Shown here: in pieces, positions 25,657 through 34,578 of the stretch
Layout of the letters: every line of letters begins with the position of its first letter
Numbering within the stretch: the first letter of the stretch is position 1
Source of the DNA: DRPG01 sp964655065
Lineage (GTDB): Bacteria; Myxococcota_A; UBA796; GCA-2862545
Direction of reading: 5' to 3'
Assembly: GCA_964655065.1 (NCBI GenBank)
Contig: CAZZLC010000025.1
Span: forward strand, 29,816 to 93,815
Length of the DNA stretch: 64,000 bases
Program-made: the position numbers and the translations under genes
Notes under the pieces: model-generated
Seen by the model: only the letters and a program-made list of their open reading frames with translations
What the model was told of the DNA's origin: nothing
Database searches by the model: none

Positions 25657-26954
25657 AGCTGGCCTGGCGCAACGTGTGGCGGAACTCCCGGCGCTCCAGC
25701 GTCACCATCGCCGCCATGACCATCGCGCTCGTGATCGAGCTGCTCTACTCCGGCCTCATCACCGGGATGATGATGGGGATGGAGGAGAACGCGATCGCGC
25801 TCGACACGGGCGACATCCAGATCACCACCCCCGACTACCAGACCCGGCCCTCGCTGTACGAGGTGGTGAAGGGGCAGACCGAGGAGCTCGCCGAGCTCGA
25901 AGCGGAGGGCTACCGCATCTCCCCGCGCCTGTATTCGGGGGGGCTGGCGGCGTCGGGCGACTCGTCGGCCGGGGTGGCCTTCGTGGGCCTCGATCCCGTA
26001 GACGACGCTACCGTGCTCGACCTCCACAAGTACGTCGGCAAGGGCGAGTGGCTCGACGACTCCGACCCGCTGGGTGTGGTCATCGGACGTGGCCTCGCGC
26101 GGACCCTCGGCGTCGACCTCGGGTCCGAGATCGTGGTGCTGTCGCAGAGCACCGACGGGGGCATGGCGAACGAGCTCTTCCAGGTGCGAGGCATCATGCA
26201 GACGGTGGCGGCGACCATCGATCGCACCACCATCTTGATGACGGAGCAGACCTTCCGGACCCTCATGGTCCTGCCCGAAGGCGCCCACAAGCTGATCGTT
26301 CGCCGCCCGCCGGGCTCCGATCTGGTAGCCGCAGGCGACGTCCTGCGTACCAAGCTCGGCCTGCCGCCCTCCGCCGAGCAGGCCGAGGTCGAGCTCGAAG
26401 CGAAGGTGCACGCGCTGACCAATCCCGACGCCCCGCCCCTCGAGGTGCCGGCCTACGCGGTCGCCGTCCAGACCTGGAAGGAGCTCAACCCGTTCTTGGC
26501 CCAGTACCTCGAAGGCGCCCAGCAGATCGTCATCATCATGTACCTGATCATCTACCTGGCCGTGGCGATCCTCATCCTCAACGCCATGCTGATGGCGGTC
26601 TTCGAGCGCATTCGCGAGTTCGGCGTGCTGAAGGCCATCGGGTATGGGCCGGTGTCGGTCGCGTCGATCATGATCGTGGAGGGCTTCCTGCAGGCCATCG
26701 TCGCCTGCGTCGTGGGGGCCATCCTCGCCGCACCGGCGATGTGGTACCTGTCGACCTACGGCATCAACGTGGGTGCGCTCGGCGGAATGGAGCTCTCTGG
26801 CCTCACCATGCCCGCCGTCTGGAAGTCCCACTACTCTCTCGAGGGCTCCGGAGTCCCCGTCGCACTCCTCTTCTTCATCGTGTTCGGTGCGGTGATCTAC
26901 CCGGCCCTCAAGGCGGCGTGGATCAGCCCCGTCGAAGCCATGCGGCACCAGTAG
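25644..26954 (+). CDS. ABC transporter permease, MacB/LolC type (1)
   Basis: The 436-residue permease has a first membrane helix (AAMTIALVIELLYSGLI) after the RNVWRNSRRS cytoplasmic lead, then a large periplasmic domain to about residue 285. Three further helices form the FtsX domain (IVIIMYLIIYLAVAILILN, and two near the end). FERIREFGVLKAIG is the coupling-helix motif of this family. It works with the second permease and the ATPase as a type VII ABC system, moving lipoproteins or other substrates from the inner membrane. The GTG start overlaps the end of the metalloprotease gene; CGGAGAA precedes it. Confidence 0.92.
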   Translation: MRILKLAWRNVWRNSRRSSVTIAAMTIALVIELLYSGLITGMMMGMEENAIALDTGDIQITTPDYQTRPSLYEVVKGQTEELAELEAEGYRISPRLYSGGLAASGDSSAGVAFVGLDPVDDATVLDLHKYVGKGEWLDDSDPLGVVIGRGLARTLGVDLGSEIVVLSQSTDGGMANELFQVRGIMQTVAATIDRTTILMTEQTFRTLMVLPEGAHKLIVRRPPGSDLVAAGDVLRTKLGLPPSAEQAEVELEAKVHALTNPDAPPLEVPAYAVAVQTWKELNPFLAQYLEGAQQIVIIMYLIIYLAVAILILNAMLMAVFERIREFGVLKAIGYGPVSVASIMIVEGFLQAIVACVVGAILAAPAMWYLSTYGINVGALGGMELSGLTMPAVWKSHYSLEGSGVPVALLFFIVFGAVIYPALKAAWISPVEAMRHQ

Positions 26955-26964
26955 GAGGTCATCC

Positions 26965-28224
26965 GTGAACCTGTTCAAGATCGCCTGGCGCAACCTGTGG
27001 CGGCAGCGTCGTCGGACCATCCTGACCCTGATCTCGATTGCCATGGGGGGATTTCTGGCCGTGATGCTGACGGGCACCCAGGACTACACCTGGGTGGACC
27101 TCATCGACTCCTCCGCTCGCCTCGGCTCGGGTCACATCACGATCCAGCACCCCGAGTACCTCGACCGCCCGACGCTCTCGCGCACGGTCCAGGAGACCGA
27201 CGACAAGCGCGCGACCGTCGAGGGTGACCGCTCGGTGGAGGTCGCCGTGGACCGGGCCACTGGGCAGGCCATGGTTTCGACGGCCCGAGACAGCTTCGGG
27301 GCGTTCTTCGTCGCCTACGACCCCACGCGCGAGTCCGACTACACGCTCGAGTGGGGGGACCGCGTCCTTCAGGGCGAGCTCTTCGACGAGCCCGACGCCC
27401 GGGGGATCGTGCTCGGCGAGGCGCTCGCCGACAACCTCGACGCCGAGCTCGGCGACAAGGTCGTGTACACGCTGACCGACAAGTCTGGCGAGATCGTGAG
27501 CGGCATGGAGCGCCTCTCGGGGATCATCACCACGGGCTCCAAGGCGACCGATGCCGCCATCGTGCTGATGCCGATCGACACCGTGCGCGACGTCGTGGGC
27601 TACGACCCTGCCGAGAGCACGCAGGTCGCCGTCTTCCTCAAGAACGGGCGTCGCACGCTCACCGTCTCCGAGCGCATCGACGCGCTGATCGGCGACGACG
27701 CCGCCGTGCTGACCTGGGACGAGATGACGCCCGAGATCAAGACCTTCGTCGCGATGAAGAAGGGCGGCGGCATCGTCATGTCCGTGGTCATCGGGATCCT
27801 GGTCGCCGCGGGGATCTTCAACACGATCTTCATGAGCGTCATGGAGCGAACGCGCGAGTTCGGCGTCATGACGGCGATTGGCTACCAGCCACGGCAGCTC
27901 TCCATCATGGTCATGCTCGAGAGCGCCATCCTCGCGGGGCTCGGGCTCCTGTTCTGCGCGGTGCCCACGGTCCCGATGTACCTCTGGCTGTCGTCGACCG
28001 GTCTCGACATGACCGCCGCCTACACCAGCGTCGGCGTGCTCGACGAGCACGGCTCGATGGACCTCGGAGGCGTGGGCATGGATCCCGTGCTTCCCTTCGG
28101 CATCTTCCCGGAGAGCGCGGCGGCGATCGTGCTCGCCATCGTCGGAGCCACCATGCTCGCCGGCATCTACCCGGCGTGGCGGGCGGGCCGCGTCGATCCC
28201 ATCGAATCCATCAACGTTGTCTGA
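26965..28224 (+). CDS. ABC transporter permease, MacB/LolE type (2)
   Basis: This 419-residue partner has the same arrangement: an N-terminal helix after RNLWRQRRRTILTL, a periplasmic domain to about residue 265 and C-terminal helices with MERTREFGVMTAIGYQP as coupling motif. The GTG start has AGGAGG 6 bases upstream, 10 bases after the previous stop. Tandem permeases and one ATPase match LolCDE-like or MacB-like exporters. No membrane-fusion partner or outer membrane channel is nearby, which leans towards a lipoprotein-release or stress-type system. Confidence 0.92.
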   Translation: MNLFKIAWRNLWRQRRRTILTLISIAMGGFLAVMLTGTQDYTWVDLIDSSARLGSGHITIQHPEYLDRPTLSRTVQETDDKRATVEGDRSVEVAVDRATGQAMVSTARDSFGAFFVAYDPTRESDYTLEWGDRVLQGELFDEPDARGIVLGEALADNLDAELGDKVVYTLTDKSGEIVSGMERLSGIITTGSKATDAAIVLMPIDTVRDVVGYDPAESTQVAVFLKNGRRTLTVSERIDALIGDDAAVLTWDEMTPEIKTFVAMKKGGGIVMSVVIGILVAAGIFNTIFMSVMERTREFGVMTAIGYQPRQLSIMVMLESAILAGLGLLFCAVPTVPMYLWLSSTGLDMTAAYTSVGVLDEHGSMDLGGVGMDPVLPFGIFPESAAAIVLAIVGATMLAGIYPAWRAGRVDPIESINVV

Positions 28225-28232
28225 GGCCGTCC

Positions 28233-28937
28233 ATGAGTACGCCGATCGTCGAAGTGAAGCAGGCCACGAAGGTCTACCGACAGGGAACCGTGGACGTCCA
28301 CGCGCTGCGCGGCCTCGACCTGACCATCCAGAAGGGGGAGTTCACCGCGATCTACGGCCCCTCGGGCTCGGGCAAGAGCACGCTGCTCAACCTCATCGGC
28401 GCCCTGGACAGCCCCACGTCGGGCGAAGTCCTCCTGGAGGGAAGGGACCTCGGCAAGATGAGCCGCTGGCAGCGGAGCGCGATGCGACGGGATCGAATCG
28501 GGTTCGTGTTCCAGGCCTACAACCTGATCCCCGTGCTGACCGCCTACGAGAACGCCGAGGCGGTCGCGGCGCTGAAGGGCGGCGACGCGACGGCTCGTCA
28601 CGAGAAGGTGATGGCGCTGCTCGCCGAGGTAGGACTGAAGGGCCTCGAGCACCGTCGACCCTTCGAGCTCTCGGGCGGCCAGCAGCAGCGCGTCGCCATC
28701 GTGCGCGCCATCGCATCCGAGCCCGCGATCGTGCTCGCGGACGAGCCGACCGCGAACGTCGACTCGGAGACCTCGGAGAAGCTCCTACGGCTCATGGAGG
28801 AGCTCAACGAGAGCCACGAGGTCACCTTCCTGTTCTCGACGCACGACCCGGCGGTCATGGCCCGGGCCCACCGGCTCGTGAAGCTGGTCGACGGCCGGGT
28901 GGCCGAGGACACGGTCCGCGAGGCGGTGGCCTCGTAG
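28233..28937 (+). CDS. ABC transporter ATP-binding protein, LolD/MacB type
   Basis: The 234-residue ATPase has Walker A GPSGSGKST, Q-loop FVFQAYNL, signature LSGGQQQRVAIVRA, Walker B IVLADEPT and the H-loop FSTHDPAV, all intact. It powers the two permeases just upstream. The ATG follows GAGG 6 bases upstream. The stop is 3 bases from the stop of a minus-strand gene. Confidence 0.94.
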   Translation: MSTPIVEVKQATKVYRQGTVDVHALRGLDLTIQKGEFTAIYGPSGSGKSTLLNLIGALDSPTSGEVLLEGRDLGKMSRWQRSAMRRDRIGFVFQAYNLIPVLTAYENAEAVAALKGGDATARHEKVMALLAEVGLKGLEHRRPFELSGGQQQRVAIVRAIASEPAIVLADEPTANVDSETSEKLLRLMEELNESHEVTFLFSTHDPAVMARAHRLVKLVDGRVAEDTVREAVAS

Positions 28938-28940
28938 CGT

Positions 28941-29852
28941 TCAGGGGCAGTCGACCACCGTGTAGGTGGTGAAGCGTCCTTGCTGGTCCAGTGACGTCGC
29001 GGGTCGACCTTCGTCGTCGTAGGTGAACTCGAGCAAGAACTCTCGAGCCCCGAGCTGCCTCGAAATCTGCACGAGAAGCCCGTCACTGTACGTGAAGGTC
29101 TCGATGACCTCGATGGGCTCGCCGATGGGCTCGTCTTCACGCTGAGACGCGATGCGACCGGCTTCGTCGCGCTCCACTTCCACGCGCCGGTCCGGCGTGC
29201 CGTCGGCGTCCCGGTCGGACTCGGTCACCGCGATGCGAGCGACGTCGTCGTAGGTCGTGGTCGTCCTGAAGTCGATCAGCCCGTCCTCGTCGCCGTCGAT
29301 CTCCTCGAGGGTGGGTCGCCGCTGGTCGTCGAAAGCCAGAAACCGGCGGAGCTGGAGCCGTCCGTCGCGGAGCTCGATCTGCTCCGTCGGGTCGCCATCC
29401 GCCGTGAACGCCTCGGTCAAGAGCTCGAACTCGACAGTCCCGTCATTGCCTTGGTCCAGAGTCGTCGAGACGACGGCGTCGTTGATCGCGTTCGCTGTCG
29501 TCACCCGCCGCAGACCCGGCTCGCCGCGAGAGTCGACGCCAAAGTCCTCGACGACGGTGTAGGTGCCGGCTTCGTCGTCCCAGGCCGTGGTGACCACCGA
29601 GAGGTCGCCGGGCCGGTCCGGGTCTTCGCGGATCTCGAGGACGGTGCGACCCTGTTCGTCGACCTCGATGAAGCCGCTCTCGATGATCTCCTCCCCGCCG
29701 CTCTGCACGACCTCGAAGCTGAGGCAGTAGCCGCCTTCGGCCTCACGGTCGCCACCCGAGTCCACCGACGCGTCGTCCGCCAGCAGTCCCCCGCAGCCCT
29801 CCCCGCCGTTCCCCGCGCAGGCCACCAGTCCCCACAGCATCCAGCGAATCAC
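28941..29852 (-). CDS. Putative lipoprotein with acidic repeats
   Basis: A short signal ends in a good lipobox (MLWGLVAC), so the product is probably a lipoprotein of about 303 residues. The mature part is acidic, with calcium-loop-like DGDEDGLID and DRDADGTPD elements and many FTYDDEGR-type strands, similar to those of RHS-like or TonB-linked outer proteins. Family unknown. The start is placed at GTG 29852 (8 bases after GGGGG); GTG 29855 or ATG 29840 are possible. The region just upstream is occupied by the tRNA terminator. Confidence 0.72.
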   Translation of the reverse strand: MIRWMLWGLVACAGNGGEGCGGLLADDASVDSGGDREAEGGYCLSFEVVQSGGEEIIESGFIEVDEQGRTVLEIREDPDRPGDLSVVTTAWDDEAGTYTVVEDFGVDSRGEPGLRRVTTANAINDAVVSTTLDQGNDGTVEFELLTEAFTADGDPTEQIELRDGRLQLRRFLAFDDQRRPTLEEIDGDEDGLIDFRTTTTYDDVARIAVTESDRDADGTPDRRVEVERDEAGRIASQREDEPIGEPIEVIETFTYSDGLLVQISRQLGAREFLLEFTYDDEGRPATSLDQQGRFTTYTVVDCP

Positions 29853-29912
29853 CACCACGGCCCCCTTCGCCGCGATGGTACGCAAGGCCGGTGGGCCCGA
29901 CAATCCCTCCCC

Positions 29913-29955
29913 AAAAAGCCGAACCCCGGTTCTCGTGCGAGAACCGGGGTTCGGC
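29913..29955 (-). terminator. Rho-independent terminator of the initiator tRNA
   Basis: A perfect 18-bp inverted repeat (29918-29935 with 29938-29955) is followed on the minus strand by a run of five T (29913-29917). It begins 3 bases after the tRNA 3' end. This is one of the clearest terminators in the window. Confidence 0.9.
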
Positions 29956-29958
29956 GGA

Positions 29959-30032
<74 letters not shown>

Positions 30033-30042
30033 CAGTGACCGT

Positions 30043-30070
30043 CTCGTAACAAGGCTCGGCTACGCGTCAA
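30043..30070 (-). promoter_or_regulatory. Candidate promoter of the initiator tRNA
   Basis: TTGACG (30065-30070, minus strand) and TACGAG (30043-30048) are spaced 16 bases apart, with transcription expected about 30036 and the tRNA starting at 30032. The -35 element overlaps the stop codon of the upstream rRNA pseudouridine synthase gene. Pattern evidence only. Confidence 0.45.
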
Positions 30071-30942
30071 CCTCTGGTCGGGCGACGAAGCGGCTTTCCC
30101 TTGGCCGCTCTGGCCTTCTTGCGGTGAAGCGGCTTGACGGGCTTGGGCTTTGGTTTGGCAAACCCCGTCTTTCGGCGCTTGCCCGCGCTGGCGGGCGACC
30201 GGCCCTCCGCGATGTCGCGGAGCCGCTCGATCTCCGGGCCAGTGAGCCGTCGGACCTGCCCCCGCTCCAGGCCTCGGAGACTGATGGTGGCGAAGCTCTC
30301 GCGACGCAGCTTCGCCACCGGATGACCGAGCGCGCCCATCATGCGCCGGACCAGCCGATTGCGGCCCTCGGTGACCGTGACCTCGATCCACGCGTTCTCG
30401 GTGTCGGTGGTCTCGACGACCCGGACCTTGGCCGGGTGGGTGCGCCCATCCTCCAGCATGACGCCGCGCTCGATCGCGGCCAGGTCGCGGGCGTCGGGCG
30501 TACGGTAGACCTTGGCCAGGTACCGCTTGGGCACCTTGCGCGTAGGATGCGTGAGCGCGTGCGCGAGGTCGCCGTCGTTGGTCAGGAGGAGGATCCCCTC
30601 GGTGTCGAAGTCGAGTCGCCCCACCGCCTCGATCCGAGGGCCGATGCCGTCGAGCAGATCGAAGACGCTCTTTCGGCCGTCGGGGTCGTCGCGGCTCGTG
30701 ATCACGCCTCGCGGCTTGTACATGGCGTAGACCACCAGAGGCGGCGGAGGCGGCAGCGGCTTGCCGTCGACCCGGATGTCGTCGACCTCGGGGTCCACCG
30801 GCACGGTGCCGTCAGCGGTCGCCCCGTTGACCACCACCCGACCCTCGCGAATCCACTCCTCGGCTGACCGACGGGAGGTGAGCCCGCGACGAGCGATTAG
30901 CTTGGCGAGGCGGACCGCGCCTGATTCCTTCGAGTCGGCCAT
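30067..30942 (-). CDS. RluB/RsuA-family rRNA pseudouridine synthase
   Basis: The protein has an S4 RNA-binding domain (about residues 12-65: LAKLIARRGLTSRRSAEEWI), then a RsuA-type catalytic domain with GRLDFDTEGILLLTNDGDLA, where the aspartate is the nucleophile. The C-terminal 45 residues are Lys/Arg/Pro-rich. RluB makes pseudouridine 2605 in E. coli 23S rRNA; RsuA and RluF have related folds. The ATG at 30940-30942 follows GGAG; the GTG four codons earlier is less likely. scpB is upstream on the same strand, after a 220-base gap. Confidence 0.9.
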   Translation of the reverse strand: MADSKESGAVRLAKLIARRGLTSRRSAEEWIREGRVVVNGATADGTVPVDPEVDDIRVDGKPLPPPPPLVVYAMYKPRGVITSRDDPDGRKSVFDLLDGIGPRIEAVGRLDFDTEGILLLTNDGDLAHALTHPTRKVPKRYLAKVYRTPDARDLAAIERGVMLEDGRTHPAKVRVVETTDTENAWIEVTVTEGRNRLVRRMMGALGHPVAKLRRESFATISLRGLERGQVRRLTGPEIERLRDIAEGRSPASAGKRRKTGFAKPKPKPVKPLHRKKARAAKGKPLRRPTRG

Positions 30943-31162
30943 GGTGTTCTCCACCTCGGGGCGTCGTCACGACGGAGCCGAGGGAGCGGCCGGCAGCAGC
31001 GCCGGTGACGAACGCGTAACGTGCTCCCTGGCTCGGGCCAGCGGTTCCGGCGACTCCACACCCGTGGATCGACACTCGGCATCCCGGGAGCGACGTTTCG
31101 TGTCGAGCAGTCCCCCCCCGAGGGGATGCTCTTCGAACCCAACCAGCGGCACGCGGCGTCGG
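30943..31162 (-). other. Gap between scpB and the pseudouridine synthase gene
   Basis: These 220 bases show no gene. They are C/G-rich with a run of eight G on the minus strand near 31110. No clear terminator is seen. Confidence 0.3.
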
Positions 31163-31750
31163 TCATTCTTCGCCCACGTCGTCGTCCTGGGTGCGCACGA
31201 GGGCAGCACGCTCGGCGAGCGTGGGCAGCGCCTTGAGGTTGCGGAGCGAGAAGGTGGCCAGGAAGCGGGACGTGGTTCGATACAGCAGCGGCCGCCCTGG
31301 GTCGTCGGACCGGCCCGCAGACCGCACGAGCCCCCGATCGAGGAGCGTCTTCAGCACTCCGCCGCTGTCCACGCCCCGCAAGCTCTCGATCGCTGGCCGG
31401 GTCACCGGCTGCTGGTAGGCGATGACGGCCAGGACCTCGAGCGCGGCCTGCGAGAGCCTGCTCGGACGACTCCCGGTCATGCGGAGGATGGCCGCGGCGA
31501 ATCGCTCCGCGGTGCGGTACCGCCAGCCCTCCCCGACCCGCTCGAGCACGACGCCGCCCTCCTGGTTGCGCTGGGCGAGGTGGGCGAGCACCGCGCGAAC
31601 GACGCTCACCGGCTGCTGGACGGCCTCGGCGAGCACCCCCACCTTCACCGGTTCCCCCGCCGCGAACAGGCAGGCCTCGACAGCTGCGACGACCTCCTGG
31701 TCGAGACCGCCCCCCCGGCCGGGAAAGGCGATCAGGCCGTCATCCGGCAC
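31163..31750 (-). CDS. scpB: Segregation and condensation protein B
   Basis: ScpB (195 residues) binds ScpA and Smc in the condensin complex that organises chromosomes. The two winged-helix domains are visible: VVAAVEACLFAAGEPV and LSQAALEVLAVIAYQQPVTR, with RGVDSGGVLKTLLDRGLV following, all typical. A short C-terminal tail is charged. Its ATG lies inside the end of scpA (11-base overlap), so translation is coupled. Confidence 0.95.
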   Translation of the reverse strand: MPDDGLIAFPGRGGGLDQEVVAAVEACLFAAGEPVKVGVLAEAVQQPVSVVRAVLAHLAQRNQEGGVVLERVGEGWRYRTAERFAAAILRMTGSRPSRLSQAALEVLAVIAYQQPVTRPAIESLRGVDSGGVLKTLLDRGLVRSAGRSDDPGRPLLYRTTSRFLATFSLRNLKALPTLAERAALVRTQDDDVGEE

Positions 31751-32570
31751 GACGCCCCCCTCGCCCGGCGGCCTCGCCGAGGATCAGCGCGAGGTCCATC
31801 TGGGCGGTGGGCCTCACCTGGGTGACCACCACCGGTCCCAGGTGCTCGTCCTGCTCGATGGACAGCCAGTGCAATCGACACATCTCCAGGGTGCCGACGA
31901 AGGTGACCACCCGCTCGGCGCTGTCGGGTAGCGCCCGCAGCAGCCCCACCAGGTCGAGGCTCGCCCCCACCGTTCCGAGGTGACCGAGCACCCTCGCGCA
32001 GCACTGCCCGACGTCGGGCCCGCTGTGGTGCATGCGCACCACCTCGTCGACCTTGTCCTTGCGCACGAGGACCGCGTGGTAGAGGTCGAGCAGTCCGAAC
32101 GCGCAGACATCGGTTCGCACGGGCCGCGGTCCCCGGGAACGCTCCGCCGGCTGGCGAGCCCAGGTGTCTCGACCTGCTCGGGGCAGCGCGTCGAGGGCCT
32201 CCGCGGCGGCCTTGACGCGCTGGTAGTTCTCGAGTTGACGCCGGAGCTGCTCCTTCTCGTCGAGCCCTTCTTCGTCGTCGCGCACGCGGCCCGAAGCGCG
32301 CGGGAACAGCTCGAGGCTCTTCAGGTAGACCAGCGTCGCAGCCATCACGAGCCAGTCGGCCGCGAGCGAGAGGTCGAGCGCTCGCATGCGGTCGAGGTAG
32401 GCGAGGTAGGCGTCCGCGACGTGAGCGACCGGCAGCTCCCGCAGATCGATGCCGTCGCGCCTGACCAGGTACAGCAACAGGTCGAGCGGCCCCTCGAAGA
32501 CGTCGGTGTGGACGGTGAACGACGGGGGCTCGCCAGCCGAGTCGCGCGGAAGTTCTTCCAGAATGCGCAC
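31740..32570 (-). CDS. scpA: Segregation and condensation protein A
   Basis: ScpA (276 residues) is the kleisin that bridges Smc heads. The N-terminal domain begins FEGPLDLLLYLVRRDGIDLRELPVAHVADAYLAYL (in two stretches), and the C-terminal winged helix is near residues 195-260 (VVTFVGTLEMCRLHWLSIEQ). The middle is charged, as is usual in kleisins. The start is a GTG 25 bases after the universal stress gene stop in the transcription direction. The order scpA-scpB is normal. Confidence 0.94.
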   Translation of the reverse strand: MRILEELPRDSAGEPPSFTVHTDVFEGPLDLLLYLVRRDGIDLRELPVAHVADAYLAYLDRMRALDLSLAADWLVMAATLVYLKSLELFPRASGRVRDDEEGLDEKEQLRRQLENYQRVKAAAEALDALPRAGRDTWARQPAERSRGPRPVRTDVCAFGLLDLYHAVLVRKDKVDEVVRMHHSGPDVGQCCARVLGHLGTVGASLDLVGLLRALPDSAERVVTFVGTLEMCRLHWLSIEQDEHLGPVVVTQVRPTAQMDLALILGEAAGRGGRRAG

Positions 32571-32595
32571 GTTCCCGGCGTAACCCGGAAGCCGG

Positions 32596-33423
32596 TCAGG
32601 GAATGGCCATCACCGCGAGGTCACCCGACATGATCACGCGCTCGGTCGCGGACCCGAACAGGAACTCGCGGACCGCGCTTCGACCGCGGAACCCCATCAC
32701 CAGGAGCTCGGCACCAAGATCGATGGCCTTGTCCACCAGCCCGTCGTCGACCGAGTGGCTCTTCACGACGTGGCCCTGCACGGTACAGCCCGGCAGCTGA
32801 TCCGCGACCTCGTCGACCGTCTCCTGGCCGGAGCCGTCGCCCGAGACGAAGATGGCGTGGATGGGCACCGCCAGCGGCACGAGAAAGCGGCGCACCGCGG
32901 CTACCGCTCGCTTGGAGCCCTCCGACCCGTCGTAGCCGACCGCCACGCGCGTGACCTCGCGAGCCCCCGGCGTGGCGAAGACGAGCGGCACGTTGACGTG
33001 CTCCGTCATCCAGGCCGCCATCTCCCCCCCCTGCCCGGGGAAGCGCGCCTCGGTCTCACCGCGGAGGCCCATGACCACGAGGTCGGCCGTGGCTGCGTGG
33101 CGCTTGATGGTCTGCGCGACGCCGCCCACCTCGACGATGCCGTTGGCCTCGATTCCGCGCAACCGAGCCTGCTGAGTCCAGTCCGCGACCAACGCCGCAG
33201 CTTCGTTGTCGCGCTCCCGAGCCATCTCCTCGGAGACCACCATCGGCTCGAACCCGAGCCGGCCACCGAGATCATCGAGGATGTTCCCGCTCTTGGGTCG
33301 TACGTTCACCACCCTCAGGGCCGTCACCCGCGCGGGCTGGGCCGCCGCCAGCTGCAGAGCGAGGCCGCCGGCCGACTCACACCAGGCAGAGTTGTCGAGG
33401 GGGACGAGGATGTGCAACGACAT
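32596..33423 (-). CDS. Tandem-domain universal stress protein
   Basis: The 275-residue product is two UspA domains. The first begins MSLHILVPLDNSAWCE, the second VTRVAVGYDGSEGSKRA. The second keeps the ATP-binding loop (MGFRGRSAVREFLFGSATERVI in two stretches), while the first has MGLRGETEARFPGQGG, which lacks the spacing and is probably degenerate. The ATG lies 2 bases after the stop of the dehydrogenase gene, so they form an operon. Confidence 0.92.
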   Translation of the reverse strand: MSLHILVPLDNSAWCESAGGLALQLAAAQPARVTALRVVNVRPKSGNILDDLGGRLGFEPMVVSEEMARERDNEAAALVADWTQQARLRGIEANGIVEVGGVAQTIKRHAATADLVVMGLRGETEARFPGQGGEMAAWMTEHVNVPLVFATPGAREVTRVAVGYDGSEGSKRAVAAVRRFLVPLAVPIHAIFVSGDGSGQETVDEVADQLPGCTVQGHVVKSHSVDDGLVDKAIDLGAELLVMGFRGRSAVREFLFGSATERVIMSGDLAVMAIP

Positions 33424-33425
33424 GG

Positions 33426-34490
33426 TCAGACTCTCAGGCGCTTGAGTTGAGCCACGGACTCGAGCCGCTCGACAGCGAGGCGATTGCTCGCGGTCACCGT
33501 AGAGACCCCTTCGATGCGAGCCCGGTGAAGGACGCGCTTGACGGTGTTGAAGATGTTCTCGGCGTCGTCGAGGGCCTTCTCGCGGGGCCATCCGACCAGC
33601 TCGCTGTAGACGCTCATCAACCCGCCCGCGTTGACAACGTAGTCCGGCCCGTAGAGGATATCGCGAGTCCCCAGTCGCTCCGCATCGACCTCCTCGTCTT
33701 CGAGGATGTTGTTGGCTCCCCCCGCCACAATCGGACACCGCAGCATCGGGATGGTGTGCCGGTTGACGATGCCGCCGATGGCGCACGGCGCAAAGACGTC
33801 GCACTCGACCTCGAAGATGTCCTCACCCTCGACGACCTGCGCGCCAAACTCCTCCACGGCGCGACGGACGTGGCGGTTGTTGATGTCGCTCACGATGATG
33901 CGAGCCCCGTGCTCGTGCAGGTGTCGGGCGAGGTGGTAGCCCACGTTGCCCACGCCCTGGATGGCCACCTTGCGGCCCGAGACGTCGCTGCTTCCGTAGG
34001 CGACGTCCAAGCAGGCCCGGATCCCGTGAAACACGCCCCACGCGGTCACCGGAGACGGGTCGCCGCTGCCGCCGAGGTGGGCCCCACGCCCCATGACGTG
34101 CCGGGTCTCTCGCGCGATGTCGTTCATGTCCTCGACGTTGGTGTTCATGTCCTCGGCGGTGATGTAGCGACCCCCGAGTGACTCGATGTGCCGACCGAAC
34201 GCGCGGAACAAGCCCTCGCTCTTGAGCGAGCGGTCCCCGATGATCACCGACTTGCCACCCCCGAGGTCGAGACCGGCGACCGCCGCCTTGTAGGTCATGC
34301 CGCGCGAGAGCCGCAGGACGTCGCGCATCGCGTCGGCATCGGAGGCGTAGTCGTAGAAGCGGCAGCCGCCCAGCGAAGGGCCGAGCGTCGTGTCGTGAAT
34401 CGCGATGATGGCTTTCAGGCCAACCTCGGGGTTCCGGCAGAGCACGACCTGCTCGTGGCCGTGCGCGGTCATCTCGACGAAGGGCTCCAT
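33426..34490 (-). CDS. Leucine dehydrogenase-type amino acid dehydrogenase
   Basis: The 354-residue enzyme has the Glu/Leu/Phe/Val dehydrogenase fold: substrate Lys68 in TYKAAVAGLDLGGGK, catalytic Lys80 in GGGKS, and the NAD-binding GVGNVG at residues 179-184. It deaminates a branched-chain amino acid (probably leucine or valine) with NAD. The region ASDADAMRDVLRLSRGM is typical of leucine dehydrogenases. The ATG at 34488-34490 starts MEPFVEMT. It is followed by the stress gene, suggesting amino acid starvation or stress as context. Confidence 0.9.
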   Translation of the reverse strand: MEPFVEMTAHGHEQVVLCRNPEVGLKAIIAIHDTTLGPSLGGCRFYDYASDADAMRDVLRLSRGMTYKAAVAGLDLGGGKSVIIGDRSLKSEGLFRAFGRHIESLGGRYITAEDMNTNVEDMNDIARETRHVMGRGAHLGGSGDPSPVTAWGVFHGIRACLDVAYGSSDVSGRKVAIQGVGNVGYHLARHLHEHGARIIVSDINNRHVRRAVEEFGAQVVEGEDIFEVECDVFAPCAIGGIVNRHTIPMLRCPIVAGGANNILEDEEVDAERLGTRDILYGPDYVVNAGGLMSVYSELVGWPREKALDDAENIFNTVKRVLHRARIEGVSTVTASNRLAVERLESVAQLKRLRV

Positions 34491-34578
34491 GACACCGACT
34501 CCTGCGTTCCGAAGAGTCGACCTCCCTAACGCCCCGGAAATCCTTACGGCTGACCGCAGCACGCGGTCGGACGGGCCG

